Shown: one piece after another, positions 1 through 6,515 of the stretch | Layout: each line of letters opens with the position of its first letter | Position numbering within the stretch: position 1 is the stretch's first letter | Assembly: GCA_965223235.1 (NCBI GenBank) | Contig: CBDCVV010000020.1 | Span: 47,806-111,805 of the forward strand | Length of the DNA stretch: 64,000 nt | Direction of reading: 5' to 3' | From: UBA2589 sp965223235 | GTDB taxonomy: Bacteria; Gemmatimonadota; Gemmatimonadetes; Longimicrobiales; Gaopeijiaceae | Program-made: the position numbers and the translations under genes | The notes under the pieces: generated by a model | The model's database searches: none | Seen by the model: the letters and a program-made list of their open reading frames with translations, nothing else | Told to the model about the DNA's origin: nothing

Positions 1-2
1 GC

Positions 3-788
3 GACCGCGAGATTGCCATGGCTCAGCGCGAGGCGGAAACGGTGGTCGCGTCGAAGGAAGCGGAGCGGGAACGTCGAATCGAGGTGTCGCGCGCTGAAGC
101 GCTCGCGGTCGAGGGCGAGAACGCATCCAATGCCGAGATCGCCGCTTCCAACGCGAAGCTCGCCGAGGTACGTGCGGAAGCGCACCGGGTTGCGCAGGTC
201 GCGGCCGCGGAGGCGAAGGCAGCTATTCTGATTGCAGAGAGGGAGCAGGAGCTGGCACGTCTGCAGAAGGAGCAGATCGTCCAGCAGGAGATCGAGCGCA
301 CCCGCGTTCAGATCGAAGCGGACGCCGCTGCGGATCGAGCACGCCGTGAGGCGGCCGGTGAGGCGGATGCGATTCTCGCGACGTACAACGCGGAAGCTGA
401 GGGAACGCGGAAGGTGCTCGAGGCGAAGGCCGATGGTTATCGCCGCTTGATGGATGCGTGCGCCGCGGACCCGTCGCTGGCCCCTACCCTCCTCATGATC
501 GAGCAGCTTCCGGCGATCATCGCGGAGCAGGTCAAGGCGATCCAAAACCTCCAGATCGACAAGATCACGGTGTGGGACGGAGGCCAAAACGGCGGCGGGA
601 AAGGCGCCACGGCAGACTTCCTCGCGAGCATGATCGGAGCACTACCGCCCGTTCACGAGCTCGCGAAGCAGGCGGGTATCGAGCTGCCGAACGCGCTCGG
701 TCGAGTGCGTCTCGACGACATCGTTGATGTCGAAGTTGAAGAGGTCGTCGAGAGCGCGGAGAGCGACGCAGCCGCTCAGGGTGATTGA
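3..788 (+). CDS. Flotillin/SPFH-family membrane scaffold protein, 3' part (5' end outside window)
   Basis: The frame is open from the first bases, before the ATG at 18, so the window cuts the gene and only its C-terminal ~260 residues are present. What is seen is a long Ala/Glu/Arg-rich helical coiled coil (residues ~1-150) with many A-E-A repeats. It is followed by a globular end containing ADGYRRLMDA and LLMIEQLPAIIAEQ, the arrangement of the flotillin C-terminal half after the SPFH domain. Flotillins oligomerise on the cytoplasmic face of membranes and organise detergent-resistant microdomains; the YqiK/FloT type is usual for this architecture. The tail is acidic (DIVDVEVEEVVESAES). It converges on sufS, and a strong hairpin separates the two. 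The N-terminal membrane anchor and SPFH domain cannot be checked here. Confidence 0.85.
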   Translation, partial: DREIAMAQREAETVVASKEAERERRIEVSRAEALAVEGENASNAEIAASNAKLAEVRAEAHRVAQVAAAEAKAAILIAEREQELARLQKEQIVQQEIERTRVQIEADAAADRARREAAGEADAILATYNAEAEGTRKVLEAKADGYRRLMDACAADPSLAPTLLMIEQLPAIIAEQVKAIQNLQIDKITVWDGGQNGGGKGATADFLASMIGALPPVHELAKQAGIELPNALGRVRLDDIVDVEVEEVVESAESDAAAQGD

Positions 789-814
789 ATCCTAGAGGTC
801 GGCGGCGGCCAACG

Positions 815-850
815 CGGGCGGAGGACCGAAGGGTTCTCCGCCCGTTTCTC
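815..850 (+). terminator. Rho-independent terminator after the flotillin gene
   Basis: A 13-bp stem (815-827 with 832-844, one G-U pair) closes a GAAG tetraloop and is followed by TTTCTC. It lies between the flotillin stop and the convergent sufS stop at 853, so it should end the rightward transcript and may also affect the leftward suf transcript. Confidence 0.8.
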
Positions 851-852
851 GT

Positions 853-2073
853 CTAGCCGAAGATGCTTCGGACGGAGTCGAGCCCCTCTACCAACCGATC
901 AACGTCGTCCGTGGTGTTGTACAGGTAGAACGATGCCCGAGCCGTCGCTGCAACGCCGAAATGCTTCATGACCAACTGCGCACAATGGTGCCCTGCCCGC
1001 ACGGCGATTCCTTCCGCGTCGAGAATTGTCGAGATGTCGTGTGGGTGCGCGTCGCCCATCGTGAACGAGACGACAGCGGAGCGTTCTTCGAGTGACTCGG
1101 GGCCATAGATCGTCAGGCCGGGGATGGAGCCGAGGCGCTCCATCGCATAGCCGAGCACCGTGCGCTCGTGCTCCTGGATCGCGGCCATCCCGATCCCTTC
1201 CAGATAGTCGATAGCCGCCCCCATCCCCACCGCACCCGCAATATTCGGGGTCCCCGCCTCGAACTTGTGGGGGACTTCAGCCCACGTGCTCTGATCGCGA
1301 CCGACGAGGTGGATCATCTCCCCCCCACCCTGGTACGGAGCCATCTGCTCGAGGAGCTCTTTCCTGCCCCAAAGGGCACCGATCCCGGTCGGCCCACACA
1401 TCTTGTGTCCGCTGAAGGCGTAGAAGTCCACGTCGAGTGCTTGGACGTCGACATCTGTGTGGACCGCACCCTGAGCACCATCGACCACCATGAGCGCTCC
1501 CACGTCGCGGGCAGCCGCAGAGATCGTGGCGAGCGAGTTGACCGTTCCCAGGCTGTTCGACACATGCCCCACGGAGACGATCTTCGTCTTCGGCCCGATG
1601 AGCGAGTTTAGGTCGTCGAGGATCAGACGGCCCTGATCATCGATTTCGATGTACCGGACGTGCGCCTTCTTTCTCGCGGCGAGAATCTGCCACGGGACGA
1701 TGTTCGAGTGATGCTCGAGGACGGAGATCAGGATCTCGTCACCCTCTTCGACGTGGTCTAGCCCCCACGCGGTAGCGACCAGGTTGATCGCCTCAGTCGT
1801 GCCCCGTGTCCATATGATCTCGCTAGAGTCTGAGGCATGTACCCAGCGGGCCACCTTCTTTCGCGCCTCTTCGTACGCCTCTGTCGCCCGTCGCGAGAGC
1901 TCGTGAATCCCTCGATGGACGTTGGCGTTGTCGTGCTCGTAGTAGGCGTCTAGGGCGTCGAGCACCGCCTTGGGCTTCTGCGATGTGGCGGCCGAGTCGA
2001 GATAGACGAGAGCTCGGCCGTGCACCGTTTGGTTCAGCGCCGGGAAGTCCGCTCTCACCGCTAGCGGGTTCAT
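853..2073 (-). CDS. sufS: SufS cysteine desulfurase
   Basis: This is a 406-residue PLP enzyme of aminotransferase class V, SufS/CsdA group. It removes sulfur from L-cysteine as an enzyme-bound persulfide for Fe-S cluster assembly in the cytoplasm. The PLP lysine sits in AFSGHKMCGPTG (about residue 226), and the persulfide cysteine in RAGHHCAQ near residue 364. Length and motifs are normal. It is the last gene of the sufCBD-Rieske-sufS run, 6 bases after the Rieske gene. No SufE or SufU sulfur-transfer partner is next to it; the downstream neighbour is the convergent flotillin gene. The partner may be encoded elsewhere. Confidence 0.96.
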   Translation of the reverse strand: MNPLAVRADFPALNQTVHGRALVYLDSAATSQKPKAVLDALDAYYEHDNANVHRGIHELSRRATEAYEEARKKVARWVHASDSSEIIWTRGTTEAINLVATAWGLDHVEEGDEILISVLEHHSNIVPWQILAARKKAHVRYIEIDDQGRLILDDLNSLIGPKTKIVSVGHVSNSLGTVNSLATISAAARDVGALMVVDGAQGAVHTDVDVQALDVDFYAFSGHKMCGPTGIGALWGRKELLEQMAPYQGGGEMIHLVGRDQSTWAEVPHKFEAGTPNIAGAVGMGAAIDYLEGIGMAAIQEHERTVLGYAMERLGSIPGLTIYGPESLEERSAVVSFTMGDAHPHDISTILDAEGIAVRAGHHCAQLVMKHFGVAATARASFYLYNTTDDVDRLVEGLDSVRSIFG

Positions 2074-2079
2074 GGTTCG

Positions 2080-2391
2080 TTAGCCTACGTCGATGAACAC
2101 TTCGCCGTCTCGCACCTCGACCGGGTACGACTTGACGGGTCGGACAGCCGGCAATGTTTTGCGAGCCCCCGTGCAGGCATCGAAGCGAGCGCCATGATAC
2201 GGGCACACCACATCAGTGCCATCGAGCTCTCCATCAGAGAGCGGGTAGTCCTCGTGAGAGCAACGATCTTCGAGGGCGCAGATCGACCCCTCGACGTTGG
2301 CGAGTAGGACGGGTTCGCCGTCGACCATGGTGGCCTTGAGGATCCCTACCGGGCAGTCGCTCACCGCAGCCACCCTGACCCAATTCGACAT
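2080..2391 (-). CDS. Rieske-type [2Fe-2S] ferredoxin in the suf operon
   Basis: A 103-residue soluble Rieske domain protein. The first cluster box is CSHEDYPL (C-x-H) and the second is CPYHGARFD (C-x-x-H), giving the two Cys and two His ligands of a Rieske cluster. There is no membrane anchor or catalytic domain, so it looks like a ferredoxin subunit such as those annotated with biphenyl or phenylpropionate dioxygenases. A strong GGAGG lies before the ATG at 2391. It sits between sufD and sufS. Rieske proteins in suf operons are also known in actinobacteria, and an electron-delivery role in cluster assembly is a reasonable inference. Its exact partner is unknown. Confidence 0.93.
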   Translation of the reverse strand: MSNWVRVAAVSDCPVGILKATMVDGEPVLLANVEGSICALEDRCSHEDYPLSDGELDGTDVVCPYHGARFDACTGARKTLPAVRPVKSYPVEVRDGEVFIDVG

Positions 2392-2419
2392 CTCTACCTC
2401 CTCCAGATCACCCAGGCTT

Positions 2420-3775
2420 CTAACCGTGCTGAGCGAGCTTCTCGACGATCGCCGCCGTGACCTTGTCTACCACTCCCCCGAGCGGAAGCCGGGATAGAAC
2501 CTCACCCAGGAAGCCAAGAACGACCAGACGCTCGGCTTGAACCCGGTCGAGGCCTCGACTCATCAAATAGAACTTGGCTTCTGAATCAAGTTCGCCTACC
2601 GTAGCTCCGTGCGAGCACTTCACGTCGTCCGCCTCGATCTCGAGGTTGGGAAGTGAATCCGCACGGGCGTTCCCGGAGAGCAACAAGTTCCGGTTCGTCT
2701 GATATGCGTCGGTCCGCTGAGCACCCGGGAGCACTCGAATAATCCCGCGGAAGACACCGCGACTCGATCCGTCGAGTGCTCCCTTGTACAGGAGGTCCGA
2801 GCCCGTGTTGGGCTCGATATGGTCCTGACTTGTGTTGAAGTCGAAGTGCTGGTCCCCGTCCCCGAAGTAGAGGCCGAGCATGTCCGAGCTTGCACCGGGC
2901 CCGAGGAGCTTCGCATTCAGGTCGACCCGCGAGACGGATCCTCCGAGTGCCACGTTGAGCGTGTCCAGCTTCGAATCTCTTTGAGCGAGCGTGCGCTGCA
3001 CCGACTGGTAAAAGGCGCCCCGTCCAAGCCGTTGTACCGCGACGTACTGAACCTGGGAAGCCTGCTCGGCGATCACCTCCACAGCGGTCGAGGTGAAGGT
3101 CTGGGTCTCGAAATCGTCGGAGAGCACTTCATCGACGTACGAGACCTGACTCCGGGCCTCAGCGACGATGAGGACACGGCTGAAGTAGGCCGTCCCTGCC
3201 TCGCTCAGCCAGCGGGTAACTCGTACGGGGAGCTCGAGTTCGACACCCTTGGGAACATAGAGGAAGATCCCGTCTGCCCAGAGGGCCGCATTGAGTGCGG
3301 CGAACTTCCCGTCCTCGGCCGGCACCGCGCGGGTGGCGAGGTGTTCTTGCACGAGGTCCGGGTGCGACGCGACGGCGTCGTGCAGCGACATCAAGAGGAC
3401 ACCCTGGGCCGCTAGTCCGGCATCGAGATCGGAGTGTACGACGTGCCCATCGATGAAGACGATGTGACCCGACGCATCTCGGTCCTCGGCCATCGCGGAC
3501 CGGAGCGTCTCGGGCCATACCTCAGGGTCGTCCGGAGCTGTGCGTGCTGTGGAGAGCTGGAGCGCTGCGAGGTCGAGTTTCTTCTTCAGGTCCGTGTACC
3601 GCCACTCCTCGGACCGAGTCGTGGGCATGGGCGTCTTCTCGTACGTCGCCCAAGCGTCTTGGCGGCGTTGCCGGAGCCACTCGGGCTCACCGATCGCGAC
3701 CCGTTCGAGTGAAGCTGCGTTGAGCGCGTCTGTGACGCCTTCAGCCGTCGGGCTCGTCATGGTGGCGTCGCTCAT
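2420..3775 (-). CDS. sufD: SufD, Fe-S cluster scaffold subunit
   Basis: A 451-residue SufBD-core protein. With SufB and SufC it forms the SufBC2D scaffold on which Fe-S clusters are built. The central right-handed beta-helix shows family blocks such as IFLYVPKGVELELPVRV, and the C-terminal region has KCSHGATVGELDSEAKFYLMSRGL, whose HGATVG histidine is typical of SufD. The ATG at 3775 overlaps the sufB stop by one base (TGATG). A TTG one codon upstream is possible but not needed. The gene lies between sufB and the Rieske ferredoxin gene, which suggests translational coupling. Confidence 0.95.
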   Translation of the reverse strand: MSDATMTSPTAEGVTDALNAASLERVAIGEPEWLRQRRQDAWATYEKTPMPTTRSEEWRYTDLKKKLDLAALQLSTARTAPDDPEVWPETLRSAMAEDRDASGHIVFIDGHVVHSDLDAGLAAQGVLLMSLHDAVASHPDLVQEHLATRAVPAEDGKFAALNAALWADGIFLYVPKGVELELPVRVTRWLSEAGTAYFSRVLIVAEARSQVSYVDEVLSDDFETQTFTSTAVEVIAEQASQVQYVAVQRLGRGAFYQSVQRTLAQRDSKLDTLNVALGGSVSRVDLNAKLLGPGASSDMLGLYFGDGDQHFDFNTSQDHIEPNTGSDLLYKGALDGSSRGVFRGIIRVLPGAQRTDAYQTNRNLLLSGNARADSLPNLEIEADDVKCSHGATVGELDSEAKFYLMSRGLDRVQAERLVVLGFLGEVLSRLPLGGVVDKVTAAIVEKLAQHG

Positions 3776-5190
3776 CAACCGACACTCCCTTCCATCTCGA
3801 GCTCGATCAGGCGATTCAACTCGACTGCATACTCGAGCGGAAGCTCCTTTGCGATCGGCTCGATGAAGCCACGTACGATCATTGCCATTGCCTCATCTTC
3901 AGCGATGCCACGGCTCGTGAGGTAGAAGAGCTGTTCCTCTCCGATTCTCGACACCGACGCTTCGTGGCCAACGTTCGCGTCGTTCTCCTCGATCTCGATG
4001 TACGGATAGGTATCCGTTCTCGAAGTGTCATTGATGAGAAGCGCATCGCATTCGACGTTCGAGCGAGCGTGGTGCGCGCCCTCGTACACCTTAAGCAAGC
4101 CGCGGTACGTCGAACGACCATGCCCTTTCGAGATCGACTTCGAGACGATCGAAGAGGTCGTATACGGCGCTGCGTGCACGACCTTGCCGCCGGTGTCCTG
4201 GTGCTGACCGTCGCCTGAATAGGCGATCGAGAGGATCTCGCCATGCGCGCGCTCACCGATCAAGTAACACGACGGATATTTCATCGTGAGCTTCGATCCG
4301 AGGTTGCCGTCCAGCCACTCCATGTGACCCCCCTCCTCCACCAGCGCCCGCTGGGTGACGAGGTTGTACATGTTGTTCGACCAGTTCTGGATCGTCGTGT
4401 ACCGGAAGCGGGCGTTCTTCTTGACGATGATCTCGATCACGCCTGAGTGAAACGACTCCGTCGAGTAGACCGGCGCGGTGCAGCCCTCGATGTAGTGCGC
4501 CTGGGCACCCTCATCGACAATGATGAGCGTGCGCTCGAACTGCCCCATCCGCTCTTGGTTCACGCGGAAGTACGCTTGGAGGGGTGTGTTTAGAGAGACG
4601 CCCTTCGGGATGTAGACGAAGGAACCCCCGGACCACGTCGCCGAGTTCATCGCGGCAAACTTGTTGTCCGCTGTGGGGACTACGGTGCCGAAGTGCTCAC
4701 GGAAGAGCTCGGGGTGGTTCTTCAGGCCATCCTCGATCGAGTCGAAGATTACGCCTTGCTTCTCCCACTCTTCGCGCAGCGAGTGGTAGACCATCTCCGA
4801 CTCGTACTGGGCGCCGACCCCAGCCAGGATCTCACGCTCCGCCTCGGGGATGCCGAGCTTCTCGAAGGTGTCCTTGATCTCGTCGGGCACGTCATCCCAG
4901 GAGTGCTGCATCCGGTCCTGGGGTCGCACATAGAAGTAGATCTCGTCGAGCACCGCCTCGAGTCCGTCGAGGTCCCCGCCCCACTTGGGCATGGGCTTCG
5001 ACTCGTAGACCTCGAGTGCTTTCAGTCGGAAGTCGAGCATCCACTCCGGTTCGTCTTTGTGCTCGGAGATCTGACGGACCACCTCCTCCGACAAACCTTT
5101 CTGGGCCCGGAAGACTGGCTCGGCCTCAGTGACGAAGTCGTACTTGTACTCGTCGAGGTTGAGGTCCTGAATTGTCTCGTTCTCAGGCAT
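3775..5190 (-). CDS. sufB: SufB, Fe-S cluster scaffold subunit
   Basis: A 471-residue SufB. It receives persulfide sulfur and assembles the nascent cluster in the SufBC2D complex. Hallmarks visible are EGCTAPVYSTESFHSGVIEI, the block NWSNNMYNLVTQRA, and the conserved cysteine in SNVECDALLINDTS, which corresponds to the essential SufB cysteine. The C-terminus has VGHEASVSRIGEEQLFYLTS. The start ATG at 5190 lies 3 bases after the sufC stop. It is the second gene of the operon, and its length is normal for the family. Confidence 0.97.
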   Translation of the reverse strand: MPENETIQDLNLDEYKYDFVTEAEPVFRAQKGLSEEVVRQISEHKDEPEWMLDFRLKALEVYESKPMPKWGGDLDGLEAVLDEIYFYVRPQDRMQHSWDDVPDEIKDTFEKLGIPEAEREILAGVGAQYESEMVYHSLREEWEKQGVIFDSIEDGLKNHPELFREHFGTVVPTADNKFAAMNSATWSGGSFVYIPKGVSLNTPLQAYFRVNQERMGQFERTLIIVDEGAQAHYIEGCTAPVYSTESFHSGVIEIIVKKNARFRYTTIQNWSNNMYNLVTQRALVEEGGHMEWLDGNLGSKLTMKYPSCYLIGERAHGEILSIAYSGDGQHQDTGGKVVHAAPYTTSSIVSKSISKGHGRSTYRGLLKVYEGAHHARSNVECDALLINDTSRTDTYPYIEIEENDANVGHEASVSRIGEEQLFYLTSRGIAEDEAMAMIVRGFIEPIAKELPLEYAVELNRLIELEMEGSVG

Positions 5191-5193
5191 CGG

Positions 5194-5976
5194 TTACGCC
5201 CCTTGGACGGCGGCGTGCTCTTCGTACTCGGCGTACCCGCTCTCCTCGAGCTGGAGCGCCACGTCGGCACCGCCCGATCGCACGATGCGTCCGTCTACCA
5301 TCACGTGAACGAAGTCTGGCTTGATGTAGTCGAGCAGACGCTGGTAGTGCGTGATCAGGAGGACCGACATCTCGGGGTCTTCCTCTACGAGCTTGTTCAC
5401 GCCGCTCGACACAATCTTCAGCGCATCGATGTCCAGGCCCGAATCGGTCTCATCCATGACGGCGAGCTTAGGCTTCAGCATCGCCATCTGAAGGATCTCG
5501 TTGCGCTTCTTCTCACCGCCCGAGAAGCCGTCGTTCACGTGACGCTCTGCGAAAGAGACGTCCATATCGAGCATCTCCATGCGCTCGGAGAGCATGTCCG
5601 TGAAGTCGAAGATGTCGAGTTCCTCACCCTCAGGCTGATGTGCCTGAACCGCGGTCCGGAGGAAGTTCGCGATCGAGACGCCCGGGATCTCGACGGGGTA
5701 CTGGAAGGCAAGAAAAACGCCCGCCTGCGACCGCTCATCGGGTTCGAGCTCCAGGAGATCGTCACCCATGAATCGGATCGTTCCGCTGGTCGCTTCGTAC
5801 GCCGGATGACCGGCGATGACCTTCGCCAGTGTGCTCTTCCCGGAACCGTTCGGTCCCATGATCGCGTGGATCTCGCCCTTACCGATCTTGAGGTCGACAC
5901 CGTTCAAGATTCCGAGCTCTCCCTCGGCTACCTGGGCCTCGAGACCCTCGACGTGGAGGATCGCTTCGTCGCTCAT
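5194..5976 (-). CDS. sufC: SufC, Fe-S assembly ATPase
   Basis: A 260-residue ABC-type ATPase that drives conformational change of SufBD. Walker A is GPNGSGKST, the signature is FSGGEKKRNEI, and Walker B is LAVMDETDSGLDIDA. These are the specific SufC variants of the ABC motifs, and there is no membrane segment. It is the first gene of the leftward operon and is preceded by a sigma70-like promoter at 6053-6081. The gene order C-B-D-Rieske-S differs from the Escherichia coli order A-B-C-D-S-E. Confidence 0.97.
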   Translation of the reverse strand: MSDEAILHVEGLEAQVAEGELGILNGVDLKIGKGEIHAIMGPNGSGKSTLAKVIAGHPAYEATSGTIRFMGDDLLELEPDERSQAGVFLAFQYPVEIPGVSIANFLRTAVQAHQPEGEELDIFDFTDMLSERMEMLDMDVSFAERHVNDGFSGGEKKRNEILQMAMLKPKLAVMDETDSGLDIDALKIVSSGVNKLVEEDPEMSVLLITHYQRLLDYIKPDFVHVMVDGRIVRSGGADVALQLEESGYAEYEEHAAVQGA

Positions 5977-6052
5977 CTACTACCTCTGAGACAATGGAAG
6001 CGGGGCCCGGAGGCACCGCTTATCAAGAATGATTCTCTGTTTCAGGAGCCGG

Positions 6053-6081
6053 AAGCTAGGCACCTCCATGAGGGGGGTCAA
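6053..6081 (-). promoter_or_regulatory. Candidate sigma70 promoter of the suf operon
   Basis: Read on the minus strand, TTGACC (6081-6076) and TAGCTT (6058-6053) are spaced by exactly 17 bases. Transcription would begin near 6046 and give a leader of about 70 bases before the sufC ATG. No clear IscR or SufR operator was recognised. Confidence 0.5.
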
Positions 6082-6118
6082 CGTGTGGGTGGACGCTGGT
6101 AGCGACCGTCGGGACCAC

Positions 6119-6162
6119 TTGCCAAGAAGATCTATCCACATTAGATATATCCATCGTGGATA
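6119..6162 (+). promoter_or_regulatory. PadR promoter with overlapping inverted-repeat operator
   Basis: TTGCCA (6119-6124) and TAGATA (6142-6147), separated by 17 bases, form a good sigma70-like promoter. A perfect inverted repeat, TATCCAC at 6133-6139 and GTGGATA at 6156-6162, brackets the -10 element. PadR repressors usually bind such dyads and repress their own operon, so autoregulation is inferred. The expected transcription start falls close to the GTG at 6156. Confidence 0.55.
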
Positions 6163-6176
6163 ACTCAGGAGGGCCC

Positions 6177-6515
6177 GTGGCTGACCCAACGACGACGTTG
6201 CGCCCGGCGGTATTTCAGATCCTTCTCGCGCTGGCGACCGGGGCACGACACGGCCTCGGAATCGCCGAGGCGGTCGATGAGGCGACGGAGGGAGCGATGG
6301 TGCTGGGTCCCGGCACCCTCTACCGCTCGTTGAAGGAGATGCTGCGGGACGAACTCATCGAAGAGTCGGATTCACCGTCACCGGACTCGGACCCTCGTCG
6401 CCGCTACTACGTGCTCACCGAGGATGGGCGGATCGCCGCGCGAAACGAGGCCGTTCGTCTCGCCCGAATCGTTGAGGTGGCACGCGATCGTCGGGTCCTA
6501 CCGGAATCTCCGTGA
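6177..6515 (+). CDS. PadR-family transcriptional regulator
   Basis: A 112-residue winged-helix regulator. The core runs from LRPAVFQILLALATGARHG through the recognition segment GPGTLYRSLKEMLRDELIEE to the wing PRRRYYVLTEDGR, as in PadR proteins. The GTG at 6177 is chosen because AGGAGG lies 4 bases upstream, a short spacing. An in-frame GTG at 6156 would add 7 residues and would be nearly leaderless. The stop overlaps the start of the permease gene (GTGA), so the two are co-translated. PadR-ADOP pairs are a known arrangement in Acidobacteriota and Gemmatimonadota. It probably represses this operon in response to an unknown ligand. Confidence 0.9.
   Translation: MADPTTTLRPAVFQILLALATGARHGLGIAEAVDEATEGAMVLGPGTLYRSLKEMLRDELIEESDSPSPDSDPRRRYYVLTEDGRIAARNEAVRLARIVEVARDRRVLPESP

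Noticed and set aside
4693..6102. Long plus-strand open frame of 469 codons antisense to sufB and sufC
   Set aside because: It mirrors two well-defined suf genes in a GC-rich genome, has no recognisable domain and no proper start context.
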